From Dryas octopetala (Eukaryota > Streptophyta > Magnoliopsida > Rosales > Rosaceae), in assembly GCA_963921425.1 (NCBI GenBank), contig OY992833.1:1924501-1988500 (forward strand): a stretch of 64,000 bases of DNA, read 5' to 3'. Positions 37,342 through 49,037 of this stretch are shown one piece after another. Positions within the stretch are counted from its first letter, which is position 1, and every line of letters begins with the position of its first letter. The notes beneath the pieces were generated by a model, which worked only from the letters and a program-made list of their open reading frames with translations, had not been told where the DNA came from and made no database searches. Both the position numbers and the translations under genes were made by a program.

Positions 37342-40300
37342 TTGTAAATTCTTCTTTGAATTTCAATTCCATCCAAACCTTGACTGGTACCAACTTCAAG
37401 AAGTGGAAAGCTGATTTAGAGATTGTTCTTGGACTGATGGATTTGGACTTGGCACTAAGGGAAGAGGCACCACCAAAGCCAAATGAGAATGGAGATGAAT
37501 GGATTGATCCATCAACAAGGGCAAAATATGAAAAATGGACTAAGGCTAATAGAATGTCAATTCTGATCATGAAGAGATCTATGTCTGATTCTGTCAAAGG
37601 AGGCATACCAGAGTCAGATAATGCAAAGACTTATCTTGCATCGATTGAAGCTAAGTTTAAAGAGTCTGAAAAAGCTGAAATTTCTAATCTTATGAACACC
37701 TTGTCACTAGCTAAACATGATGGAGAAAAGAGTGTTAGAGAGCATATCATGAGCATTATTGAAGCAGGAACCAAACTGACAGAATTAGAAGTGCCTATGA
37801 GTGATGCTTATCTGGTTCACTTGGCCTTGAATTCACTGCCAAGTGAGTACACACAGTTGAGGAGTAGTTACAATACTCAGAGGGAGAAATGGAGTTTAGA
37901 TGAATTGATAGGCTTTTGTGTAAATGAAGAAAAGGAGATTAAGAAAAATAAGGCTGAAAGAGTTGTGAATTTTGTGCAAGATTCTAAGGCATCAAGCTCT
38001 AGGAATGGCTACAGAAACAATGGTAAGGCTGCAGCAGCAAACCTTCCCAATCATCAAAACTCCTCCAATCCTCCACATCGACCTAACAACCCTCAGGCTA
38101 CCAAACCAAATGGACTGCAATGCTATTTTTGCAGAAAATTTGGTCACCTTAAGCAAAATTGTATCAAGTATAAGAAGTGGCTAGATAAGAGAAAGACTAA
38201 AGGTAACTTGAAACATGCTTTAGTATGCTTTGAATCTAATTTGGTTAATGTTGCTAGTGATTTGTGGTGGCTTGACAGTGGTGCTACTATTCATGTGTCC
38301 AATACCTTGCAGGGATTCATAAGCAAGAGGGTGCCAAGCAAGGATGAGGTTGCTGTGTTCGTAGGCAATGGAGTCAAGGTGGAAGTAGAGTACATTGGAG
38401 TTGTCAGATTGAAGCTGGAATCAGGATTTATTTTGGACTTAGTTGATGTAGTTTATGTACCTTCTATGAGAAGGAATTTAGTTTCTGTTAGCAAGTTGAT
38501 TAGATCCAATTTTAGGTTTGTATTTGACAGATTTGGAATTTCTATCTATAAGGATGATGATTTAGTTGGAAAAGGTTTGGTTTGTGATAATTTATTTAGT
38601 CTTTGCTTAAAAGAATCTGAAAATATTGTCTGCAACACAACTATCATTAACAGAATTTTGCCTAAAGAAACCTCATCTAAGCTTTGGCATAAAAGGTTAG
38701 GACACATTGGACATGAAAGGATGCAAAAACTAGTAAAGAATGAAGCCTTACCTACACTGGACAGTCAAGTTGATGAATTCTATATTGAATGTATAAAAGG
38801 AAAAATGGTAAATAACAGAAAGAAAGGTGCAATTAGAAGTGAAAACCTGCTTGAACTCATTCATACAGATATTTGTGGTCCTTTCCCTAAGCCCACACAT
38901 GATGGTTTTCGATATTTTATTACATTCACTGATGACTTCTCACGTTTTGGTTACATTTATCTCTTGACAGAGAAGTCAAGTGCACTAGAAGCTTTTAAGA
39001 TATACAAGGCTGAAGTGGAAAACCAATTAGATTTGAAAATTAAAGTGGTGAGATCTGATAGAGGGGGTGAGTATTATGGAAAATATACTGAGGAAGGTAG
39101 GAACCCTGGACCCTTTGCCAAATTTTTGCAACAAAATGGCATAGTTGCACAATATACCAACCCAGGCACACCCCAGCAGAATGGGGTATCTGAAAGGAGA
39201 AATCGAACACTAATAGAGATGGTGAGATGTATGACATGCACTAGTGGCTTGCCTGATTTTCTGTGGGGAGAAGCACTTAGGACTGCAAACTATATTCTAA
39301 ATAGAGTACCCTCTAAAGCTGTAACCTTGACTCCATATGAGTTGTGGTTCAAAAGAAAACCAAGTTTTAACCATTTTAAAATTTGGGGATGCAAGGCAGA
39401 AGCAAGAGTGTATAATCCTGCAGAGAAGAAGCTTGACTCTAAGACTGTGAGTTGTTATTTTGTTGGCTATCCAGATAGAACTAAGGGTTTTAGGTTCTAT
39501 TGTCCTAACCACAGTACAAGGTTTGTTGAAACAGGGAGAGCTAAGTTCCTAGAAGACCCTGCTGCTATATCTGAGGATAATGATTTTGTTTTTGATGAGT
39601 TAGAAGAGCCTATAGCCATGCATACTGCAAGAGGAAGAGAATTAGAAAAACCTGTTGATATAGCAGTCTCTGATTTAAGCATCAACAAGGAACCTATACC
39701 AAACCAACCATTAGAAACAATTAATGATCCAAAAATCGTAGATAATCATGTTTCTGATGATGTAACTTCAATGCAAACCAGCAATGCAGTCATAAGAAAA
39801 TCAACTAGAGTCAGGAAACCTGCATTATCCAATGACTATGTAGTTAACTTGCAGGAATCTGAGCAACTTGATGAAGGCACTAACACTGATCCTTACACAT
39901 TCAAAGCAGCAATGACAAGTGAGGACAATGAACATTGGCTAGGGGCTATGAAATCTGAAATGGATTCAATGAAGCAGAATGGAGTATGGGACTTAGTTGA
40001 TTTGCCAAAAGGAGTTAAACCTATAGGATGCAAATGGGTTTTCAAAACCAAAAGAGACTCGAAGGGGCAGGTTGAAAGGTATAAGGCCAGACTAGTTGCT
40101 AAAGGGTTCACTCAACAAGAAGGTGTGGATTTCACAGAAACCTTCTCACCAGTCTCCACAAAAGATTCTTCAGGGTGATTATGGCTATGGTTGCACATTT
40201 TGACTTGTTTCTACATCAAATGGATGTTAAAACTGCATTCTTGAATGGAGACCTATATGAGGAAATCTATATGAAGCAGCCAGAAGGTTTCATTCAAGAA

Positions 40301-42022
40301 GGGAGAGAAAGTTTCGTTTGCAAACTCAAGAAGTCAATCTATGGTTTGAAACAAGCATCAAGGCAGTGGTACCTTAAATTTGATGAAGTGATTCAAGGTT
40401 TTGGTTTCTTTGAGAATCAAGTGGATGAGTGTATCTATGTTAAGGTCAGTGGGAGACATTTTGTGATTTTAGTATTATATGTAGATGACATTCTGCTAGC
40501 TAGTACTAATTTGACTATGCTGAATCACACTAAAACTTTCCTATCTAAAAGTTTTGATATGAAGGACATGGGAGAGGCTGCATATGTGTTAGGCATAGAG
40601 ATTACTCGAGATAGGGAGAAAGGGATACTAGGTTTATCTCAAAAAGGCTACATAGAGAAGGTACTGAAAAGATTTAATATGAGTTTTTGCACTGGTACAG
40701 ATTTGCCTTTAGGAAAGGGTGACAAATTAAGTAAGAAACAAGCTCCAATTACTGACCAAGATAAGCTAGAAATGCAGTCAAGACCCTATGCCTCACTTGT
40801 GGGAAGTTTAATGTATGCACAAGTCTGCACAAGGCCTGATATAGCTTTTGCAATTTCTGTACTTGGCAGATTTCAATCGAATCCAGGTATTCCTCATTGG
40901 GTGGCAGCTAAGAGAGTCATGAGATATTTGCAAAGAACTAAGGATTACAAGTTGTGTTATAGAAGGAGCAATGTGTTGGAGTTAATTGGATACACTGACT
41001 CTGACTTTGCAGGATGTCCAGACTCTAAAAAGTCAACTAGCAGTCATGTTTTCTTATTTGCAGGTGGAGCAGTCTCATGGAAAAGTGTTAAGCAGTCCAC
41101 AGTGGCATCTTCGACCATGCATGCTGAGTTTGTGGCATGTTATGAGGCTACCATTCAGGCAATATGGTTAAGGAACTTCATTTCTAGCATGAGGGTTTTA
41201 GAAAACATAGAGAAACCTATACAAATATGGTGTGATAATAGTGCTGCAGTGGATTTCACCAAAAACAATAAAAGATCGTCTGGCACTAAGCATTTAGATT
41301 TAAAATTTCTGTTGGTAAGGGAGAAGGTCAAGTCAGGATACATTCGAATTGATCACATTGGCACTAACTTGATGATTGCAGATCCACTCAACAAAGGGTT
41401 GCCTAATTCAACGTTTCATAGGCATGTGGCAAGTATGGGGTTGTCTTCTGTTTTTGATCTGCAGAGTTAGTGGGAGCAATGTTTTTCCTGTTATTTTCCT
41501 TCTCATTTGTTTTATTTGGTCATTGAAGTTTGTTTTGGATGTTTTTGGATAATTTTTAAAGACTTGCAAATTGTTATTTATACAGATTGGCATTCAATTT
41601 TGGTTAGCATGCCTCTGTCTTATCTGGTTTATGTTATTGAATGACAATTTGCTTAAAGGCATATAAGTTGCATTATGCATATGGATGTTTCGTTAGAAAC
41701 ATAAGGCAGATTTGTAAAAATCTGATAAAGAGAGGATCTAACAGAATAATTGTGTTTGCTATGCATTTTGATATGCATTTAAGTAACACTTTAGGAAACA
41801 CATTGGTTATTCTGGTCTTACATTGTCTTGTAGGTGTCTCATGTGGATATGAGTGCTTGCATATGTAGTTACTAAAACTCAGGATGAAATATTTAATCCG
41901 AAAAGTTTTTGGAGCTCTATGTAAGAACTCATTTCTGACAGAGGCTTGTTGGGAATTAGAATTCAATGGAATCCTGTGCGCACTAAAGGGTTGTGCTTAG
42001 CTGCATAAGCATCTATTTGACC

Positions 42023-42033
42023 AAGTGGGAGAA
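42023..42033 (+). promoter_or_regulatory. Polypurine tract of the copia element
   Basis: AAGTGGGAGAA immediately before the 3' LTR; the expected plus-strand priming site. Confidence 0.88.
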
Positions 42034-42469
42034 TGTTGGAGTTGATGTTCAACCCCATTCTGGTTTTGGTCACCTAGTTGCATCAGGATACTTGCAGCCT
42101 AAGCATTAACCGAGTTCCATATGGATTGAACCTTGCAGCCTTAATAAGTTTAAGTGTTTACAAGTTATAAAAGGCTAAAGGGATTCCTAATCATTAAAGG
42201 ACAATGAATTAGTATGCTATACTAATTAGGATATCTTAAAGAGTTGAGTTATGGGATTCAAACTCTTGAGGACAGTAAAGATGTATATATACTAGATCCC
42301 TTCGCACGCAGTACACACACAAAAATAAGGCTACTCCCCATATAGTAGGAAGTGTTAAGGCTGCTGTGAGTGCAAAGAAGATCTAGACCAATTACTGCTC
42401 TGCAACATGGATGCTGCTATGGTGAACTCAGGTAAGTGTTCTAATTCATATCAGCCTACAGGTTTAACA
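42034..42469 (+). repeat. 3' LTR of the copia element (436 bp)
   Basis: Same length and sequence as the 5' LTR except C at 42303. The LTR-borne ATG and splice donor are present here too (ATG at 42407). Confidence 0.95.
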
Positions 42470-43485
42470 TGCACTGGATCAAAGCTTCAACAAAGTAGCA
42501 GGTCTCATCCTTGGTGGGTCACTGGATTGGGTGGCCGACGCGCGGGAGGAGGAGGGAGGAGGGCTCGGGGATGGGGTTGGGCTGGGTTTTCGGGGAGAGA
42601 GAGAGGAGAGGGACGGGGAAAGAGAGGGTGGGTGGCTGGGGTCGGCGACAAGGTGGCTGGGTTGGGTGGGTCTCGGAGGGAGGGGTGCTGTAACAGTGCT
42701 CCCATGTTTTCAAATTTTGGTGAAGACGATACCAACCAAAATCCAAACAATTTCAGAGAAAGAGAGAGGAGGGGAAAGAAAAAAAGAGAAAGAGGATAAT
42801 GCTTGAATTTTGGTCATGTTGATCTTCTGCCGCTGGTTGTTGTTTTTGTGGGTTTAGGGTTTCCATTGAGATTGGGCTAATGCTTGAATTTTCAGAGGGT
42901 TCCTGCCTAACGTCAGTCGACGACGACAATGCTAGGACCTTGTAGATCGGCGTCATGGTGACCGACCGGAATAAAAAGAGGCGTCAATGGCATTGGAGGA
43001 GGGGATGCCGGAAAGATGGGAGGGGGATGAGGTGGGTTCCTGCAATTGGGGCTGCTGGGTTCTTTCATTTTTTTATGTTTTGGTAGGGTAGCTGGGGTCG
43101 GAGGGGTGGATGGCTGGGTTGGGTGGGTCTTTGAGGGAGGGGGAGGCGGAGGGAGGCTGCACTAGCCCCTACAACTCCATTTTTTTTCTTTTGTTTTTTG
43201 TTTTTTTGTTTTTTGAGTTTTTTATTTTTTTATTTTTTTAAAATAATTATTTCATTTTTTAAAGTTTATTTCATTTTTTATTATTTTTTTGTCCACGTGG
43301 CATTTTTTTAAAAGGTATGTCAGTGTGCCACGTGGACAATTAACGGCTTCCTGACAGAATAGTTGACGAAGGTACCTGAATGTGCAAAATCAGTAATTAA
43401 GGTACCTACGAGCAACTTTTTTTTATTGGGGTACTCAAGTGAAATAGGGTGGTTAGTTGAGGTACTTTTGTGTAATTTGCCCAAA

Positions 43486-43580
43486 GGTAATTGTCACACA
43501 ATTACTGTTTTTATGTTTTTAATTGGTAATTGTCACACAATTACCGTTTTTTAATTAGAAAATGTCACACAGTTACCATT
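43486..43580. repeat. Tandem short palindromes beside the foldback element
   Basis: GGTAATTGT-CAC-ACAATTACC and variants occur three times in a row (about 43486, 43525 and 43560), each two 9-bp arms with a 3-nt loop. They begin inside the target duplication of the foldback element. Confidence 0.7.
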
Positions 43581-43937
43581 TTTAAACTTGGTAACTATGT
43601 AACGAGTCACTATTTTTAAAATTCAGTCAAAATATTTTTGAAGGGCATGATATGATAGTAATTTAACACAAAGAATAGTATAGGGCCAATCAAATTGAGG
43701 TAGGCTCATTGACTATTATGTAATTAGCAAATATTTAGATGTGACCATTATAGAAACCCAAATTATATTTTGACTATTATGAATTTTCAAATGTTTTATT
43801 GATTTTTTGTAATTTCTTATTTTTTTTTTACATTATAAAGCATATAAATAACATCCAAATTTTTATTAAACAAATCGTGGACATTTTAAAAGACTAAATA
43901 ACAGTACTCGTTTTCTTCCTCAAAAAATCTAAACTCT

Positions 43938-44312
43938 AAGGACTCATTTGGTTCAAGTTTTTGAAGAGTGGGAATGAGAAAATAATTATATTTCATGTTT
44001 GGTAAGTGAAGGCATGGAAAATGGTTTCCAAGCTCATGCGAATTTGATAATACTAATTTTATCCAAAACAAACTCTTCACATAATATATATATATATATA
44101 TAATAAATGAGAGTATAATTGAAAAACTAAATAATTTTTATTTCTTATTCATGCACAAACCAAACCAAGGAATGGAAATAAAAAAGTAATTCCTGGTTTA
44201 CTTTCCCAACTTTACCAAACACATGAATATGAATTTTACATTCTCTTCCCCTCAAAACATGCATAGGAATTAATTTCCTAAGAAATCAATTCCGTAAACC
44301 AAACAACTCCTA
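43938..44312. mobile_element. MITE candidate
   Basis: The left end AAGGACTCATTTGGTTCAAG is matched in reverse by GTAAACCAAACAACTCCTAAAG at the right. The interior is AT-rich and non-coding. It looks like a hAT MITE, but a clean target duplication was not found. Confidence 0.5.
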
Positions 44313-44454
44313 AAGGAGAAAGAAAAAAAAAAAAAAAGACTTAAGTACAAATATATCCACCAACTATAAGATATATTTCAAGTTGGTTTACGAAAAACAA
44401 ATTTCAAATTCATACAAAAACTAACGAAAACTTACAATATAGCATTTTCATCCC

Positions 44455-44692
44455 AAAAAAAAGTTAAATGTCGCGCTGAACATAGCTGACATGGTATTTT
44501 TAATGACATGGACACTAAATTTACACCATGCGGCAAAAAAAAAAATAAAATCAAAACTTTTAAAAATAAAAATTAAACAGAAATAATATAAAAAAACCAA
44601 AAATTAGCAAAAAATGTTGAAACCAAATCAAATCTCAACCCTTGCCGGCCTCATACCACCCTCGTTGACGCGTCTCTTCTTCCCTCATTCTT

Positions 44693-44762
<70 letters not shown>

Positions 44763-45250
44763 CCTCTTTCTCTTTCTCTTTCTCTTTCTCTTTCTCTCTC
44801 CCACTTTCCTTCCTTTGACCTCTCGTGGGCAGCGACAGTCATACCGCTAAAACAAGGCAGCACCAACTTCAATCCATGTCTTGCGCGCAGACATTGGCGA
44901 CGCCACGAAGAGTTCATTGGACCTTTCCGTATGGAGGCCAGCAACCTTATTGGCCTCCAATCTACTCCAATTGAAAGGGAGCAGAGAGTAAGAGGGGAAG
45001 AGAGAGAGAAAGAGATTAAAAGAAAGAAAGGGAGAGGGAAAGGTGCCAACGGTGTGACGTCCGACCGTCAGTGGTGAGAATGACGGTGGCTAGAAGGTGG
45101 GCAGAAGGTTGGGATCTAGTGGGTGAGGGATCTTGTAGGGTGTTCTCAAAATTTTATGATTTTTTTTTGTTTTATTTTTATTTTGCAACATGGCATAAAT
45201 TTGGTGTTTCTGTCATTAAAAATGTCACGTCAGCTATGCCCAACATAAGG
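44455..45250. mobile_element. Foldback element with (CT)n and GC-rich core
   Basis: 44467-44560 (GCTGACATGGTATTTTTAATGACA…CATGCGGCAAAA) is the diverged reverse complement of 45180-45245 (TTTTGCAACATGGCAT…ATTAAAAATGTCACGTCAGC). The core holds a long CT microsatellite (44691-44760) and a GC-rich stretch without a recognised frame. The ends are unclear. Confidence 0.6.
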
Positions 45251-46528
45251 AGTAAAATTTCAGATTTTGCAAAAATTTCGATGAATTTTAAATTTCGATA
45301 AAAATTAGACAAAAAAGACAGAAATTGCTATCAAAATATGAAAATTTTGAATGAAACTTTACCATATGTTTATTTACATATTATATACTACATTGATAAA
45401 AAACATTGAAGAAACCAAATTATATAGTAAGTTTCATGTAATATAAGATGAATATAATACGCGCTGGAGACAAATACTGTTAAAAAAATAGTTCACTAAT
45501 TAATAATTACATAAATAACACTTTAATTTTATTTATACTACAATATTGCATCATGAATTTCATAAGTAATCAATACAACATATAGCTTTTATGAGGTTCA
45601 ACATGGTCATCGTCTTTAGTATTCTCATGTGCAGAGTAAGTGTACTGTGAAGCATAATTACCTCATGATTCTTCTTCAGAATCATTTTTCCTAAAAACAA
45701 AAAAACATACACAATAACTGTATAATTGTATAATTATTTAATCTTTCATAGGCTAATTGAATAATTTGTAAATTGTATAATTTTAATTACATAATTTACA
45801 TTAATATTAAGAGGATATAATACTATAATATATGCACAATATTAATATATGCACACATCGTAGTATAGTACTAATTGCCGCTACACTCCAAAACTAGATA
45901 TGCCATTTTATGGTAATAGTAATTTTTACTAGTCTACTAGATATGCCATTTTATATTAATATAAAATAATTGACCTCCTAGACTTCCACAACCACAAGTC
46001 AATTAAAAAAATTAAATCTTGACTCCTCACTCCTGACTCCTTTCTCTTTCTTTTTTTTGTTCTTCTCCATTCTCTTCATCCCCTGTGGCCATTGCTTCTC
46101 TCTGTCATTCATCTATCTCTCTTTCTCACCAACGCCGACCACCAGTGACTAACCCCCCCTTATCTCTTTCTCCCTCTATACCCAAAAAAATGAAAATTGA
46201 GGGTAACTCCTTGGTCCAACATAACATTCAACATATGTTGGATAAAAATCTTGATAGATGTGCTATATTGTAATTTTTTCGTTAGTTAATGTATGAATTT
46301 GGAATCTTTAATTGTTCATGGACCAACTTGTTGGACAAAAATCTTGACAGATTTGCTATATTATAATTTTTTGTTAGTTAATGTATGAATTTAGAAATTT
46401 TTTGTTTGTTTGTTTGTTTGTTAATGTATTTGTATTTGAGGAAAAAAAATTCAAGTGAATTAGCTAAGATTGTGAAGAAAAGTAAATTAAGGAAGAACAA
46501 AAAAAAAACCATTGCATTTCTTTTGACT
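45251..46528. other. AT-rich intergenic stretch with a short tandem duplication
   Basis: No gene recognised. A diverged unit of about 93 bp (TTGGATAAAAATCTTGATAG…TTAGTTAATGTATGAATTT) at 46238 repeats at 46331. The small open frame at 46085-46273 has no family resemblance. Confidence 0.5.
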
Positions 46529-46744
46529 TTTTCTTAAGGGAAAATTTAAGAAAAATGACTCCAACTTATGTGTCGAAGCCGACTCCCCTTTCCAAAGTAC
46601 ATCCGTTATGACTAATACTTCACTTAAGTCTCAAATTAAGCTATTCCGTCAAGTCTGTTACACTTCCTATCAAAAATTGATCATGTGACATGCATGTAAT
46701 CAATTTTTAAGGGCAAAATTGACATTTCTCACTATTAAAATATA

Positions 46745-47631
46745 GGGTAAATTACAATTTAATACCTTAACTTTATCTCGGATTTCAAGTTAGTACCTCA
46801 AGTTCAAAAAGTTGTAATTTCATGCCTCAACTTTCATTTTGTTTCAAGTTAATACATCTGTTAGTCTGACCGTAAAAAATGTCGTTATCTGATGACGTGA
46901 CACATCACTAAAAGGCTTCATTTCAATTTAGTACCTCAACTTTACCATGTTTTTCAAGTTCATACCTCAAGTTAAAAAACTTGCAAATAAATAAATGTTT
47001 TTCAGTTTTTATCTCAACTTCACCCCAACTTTTGACCCATCAAATCTTCACCAAAAATCAACAATTTTATAGTCATTTTGAAGCTATGAATCTCCTCTTT
47101 ATAACCATATAGAAATAATTAAAAATTGAGCTATGAAACGCGAAAGAAGTAGTCACAAATTAGGCTACCCGAAATTGTCAATTTGTTTGGAAAATTTGGC
47201 ACTTTCGGGTAGCCTACTTTGTGACCAATTATCTTGGGTTTCATAACTCATTTTTGTATGATTTTTATATGGTTGTAAAGAGGAGATTCATAGCTTCAAA
47301 ATAAGAATAAGATTGATAATTTTGGTAGAGATTTGATGGGTAAAAAACTGGGGTGAAGTTGAGATAAAAACTGGAAAACATTTATTTATTTGCAAGTTTT
47401 TGAACTTGAGGTATGAACTTGAAAAATATGATAAAGTTGAGGTACTAAATTGAAATAAAGTCTTTTAGTGGTGTGACACGTCATCAGATAACAGTCTTTT
47501 TGACGGCAAGACTAACAGAGGTATTAACTTGAAACAAAATGAAAGTTAAGGCATGAAATTTCAACTTTTTGAACTTGAGGTACTAACTTGAAATCCGAGG
47601 TAAAGTTGAGGTATTAAATTGTAATTTACCC
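46745..47631. mobile_element. Nested foldback element, 887 bp
   Basis: Almost perfectly palindromic: ends GGGTAAATTACAATTTAATACC and its inverse. The 9-bp target duplication TAAAATATA lies at 46736-46744 and 47632-47640. The centre contains CTATGAATCTCCTCTTTATAACC, also found in the arms of the element at 12013. Confidence 0.92.
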
Positions 47632-47685
47632 TAAAATATATATAAAAATAAAACTAAAAGAAAAAAATTAATAAAAAATAAAAAA

Positions 47686-48570
47686 GAGTTAGTTACAATT
47701 ATATACCTCAACTATACACCACTTTTCAACTTGGTACTTTAAGTTCAAAAAGTTGCATTAAGGTACTCAAACTACGAAACCGTGTTAGTTAGGTACCTTC
47801 GTTAGTCTGGCCATTAAAAAAGCCGTTATCTGATGACATGACACTCCACTAAAAGGCTTCATTTCAATTTAGTACCTCAACTTTACCATATTTTTCAAGT
47901 TCATACCTCAAGTTCAAAAACTTGCAAATAAATAAATGTTTTCCAATTTTTATCTCAACTTCACTTCAGCTTTTGACCCATCAAATCTCTACCAAAACTA
48001 TCAATCTCATACTCATTTTGAAGCTATGAATCTCCTTTTTACAACCATATAAAAATCATGCAAAAATGAGTTATGAAACCCGAGATAATTGGTCACAAAG
48101 TAGGCTACCCAAAACTGCCAAATTTCCAAACAAATTGGCAATTTCAGGTAGCCTAATTTGTGACTACTTATCTCGTGTTTCATAGCTCATTTTTTAATTA
48201 TTTTTATATGGTTATAAAGAAGAGATTCATAGCTTCAAAATGAGTATAAGATTGTTGATTTTTGTGAAAATTTGATGGATCAAAAGTTGGGGTGAAGTTG
48301 AGATAAAAACTGGAAAACATTTATTTATTTGCAAGTTTTTGAACTTGAGGTATGAACTTGAAAAATATGGTAAATTTGAGGTACTAAATTGAAATAAAGT
48401 CTTTTAGTGAAGTGTCACGTCATCAGATAACGGTTTTTTTAACGGCTAGACTAACAGAGTTACATAATTGACACGACTTCGTAGTTGGTGTACCTTAATG
48501 CAACTTTTTGAACTTAAGGTACCAAGTTGAAAAGTTGTGTATAGTTGAGATATATAATTGTAATTTACCC
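47686..48570. mobile_element. Nested foldback element, 885 bp
   Basis: Close relative of the 46745-47631 element with the same inner arms (TTTAGTACCTCAACTTTACCAT, GCAAATAAATAAATG) but different outer ~100 bp. Ends GAGTTAGTTACAATTATATA and, inverted, GGGTAAATTACAATTATATA. 9-bp duplication AATAAAAAA (47677-47685; 48571-48579), low in complexity but exact. Confidence 0.85.
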
Positions 48571-48860
48571 AATAAAAAACTAACTAAAAGAAGAAAAAAA
48601 ACTACAAGAACAAAAAAATTAAAAACAAACTAGAAATTTAAAAAACAAACTAAAAGAAAAAAAGAAAAAAAAAATAAAAGGGAGTAGACCCTCCCTCCTC
48701 CACCCTCAGCTTTGCCCCACCCAAACCCAGCCCGCCCACCCATCCACCCAGCCCTGCCCCGCCTCCACTGCAAGCCCACCCAACCTCGCTTCCACCGCAA
48801 GCCCACCCAGCCCTAGCCCTAGCCTTAGCCCTAGCTCCACCTCAAACCCACCCAAGCCAT

Positions 48861-48983
48861 CTCCAACACATGCGCCAAGACTCGCTTCCATTCTCTTTCT
48901 GTTGACTCGTTCCTTGACTTCCTGGGCTCGCTCAATGCGTTGAAGCAGGACCTCGTCAAAGCCACCGATCTAGAACTCAAGTT

Positions 48984-48985
<2 letters not shown>
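48861..48985 (+). other. Coding-like segment inside a foldback element
   Basis: An open frame of about 40 codons with ordinary protein composition (FHSLSVDSFLDFLGSLNALK…), between proline-rich GC sequence and a (GA)n run. No start, no splice context and no recognised family. It may be captured host exon sequence. Confidence 0.35.

Positions 48986-49037
<52 letters not shown>

Larger units (their letters stand above)
36564..41470 (+). pseudogene. Copia gag-pol polyprotein, spliced leader, one frameshift
   Basis: Probable exon 1 is 36564-36588 (MDAAMVNS, inside the LTR), the intron 36589-37341, and exon 2 from 37342. Without splicing the gag frame has no ATG near its start. Gag includes the zinc knuckle [14 protein letters not shown] (38120-38161). 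Protease LDSGAT (Asp at 38274). The pre-integrase zinc motif has H…H, but its CxxC reads YIEC, one Cys lost. Integrase D-D-E at 38868, 39057 and 39192. RT begins WVFKTKRD, breaks at about 40165 where one base is missing within ATTCTTCAGG, and resumes in the next frame from 40175 with VDVKTAFLNG-type sequence. YVDD lies at 40481-40489. RNase H has YTDSDF, HAEF, WCDN and IADP. Ends at TAG 41470. A ribosomal frameshift is unlikely, as copia families normally use one frame. Confidence 0.9.
36191..42469 (+). mobile_element. Young Ty1/copia LTR retrotransposon (6,279 bp)
   Basis: Complete structure: TSD, 5' LTR, primer-binding site, gag-pol, polypurine tract, 3' LTR, TSD. The domain order protease, integrase, reverse transcriptase, RNase H is that of copia. 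The LTRs differ at 1 of 436 positions. At an assumed 1.3e-8 substitutions per site per year this corresponds to roughly 0.1 million years, so it is among the latest insertions here. One frameshift in pol is the only obvious break. Confidence 0.95.
36186..42474. repeat. 5-bp target duplication of the copia element
   Basis: TGCAC at 36186-36190 and 42470-42474, directly outside the two LTRs. The span covers the element; only its ends are the duplication. Confidence 0.93.
35381..43482. mobile_element. Foldback MULE-like element split by a Ty1/copia retrotransposon
   Basis: Arms 35381-35700 and 43170-43482 are near-perfect reverse complements (GGGCAAATTACAC, AAAGTACCTCAACTAACC, GTCCACGTGGCA). 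They are flanked by the 9-bp direct repeat AAAGGTAAT (35372-35380; 43483-43491). Inside the arms, CT-rich/GC-rich proline-type sequence and a short coding-like segment follow. Removing the copia insert leaves about 1.8 kb. Apparent proline-rich frames over 35694-36035 and 42400-42800 are low-complexity artefacts. Confidence 0.88.

Noticed and set aside
37322-37606. Antisense frame over gag
   Set aside because: Shadow of the copia gag frame, which has clear family motifs on the + strand.
42407-42799. A 130-codon gene beginning MDAAMVNS
   Set aside because: The start is the 3' LTR copy of the copia leader ATG; the rest runs into GC-rich foldback sequence.
44614-45049. Open frames over the 44.6-45.0 kb core
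   Set aside because: Driven by the CT microsatellite; no protein family, and flanked by inverted repeats.
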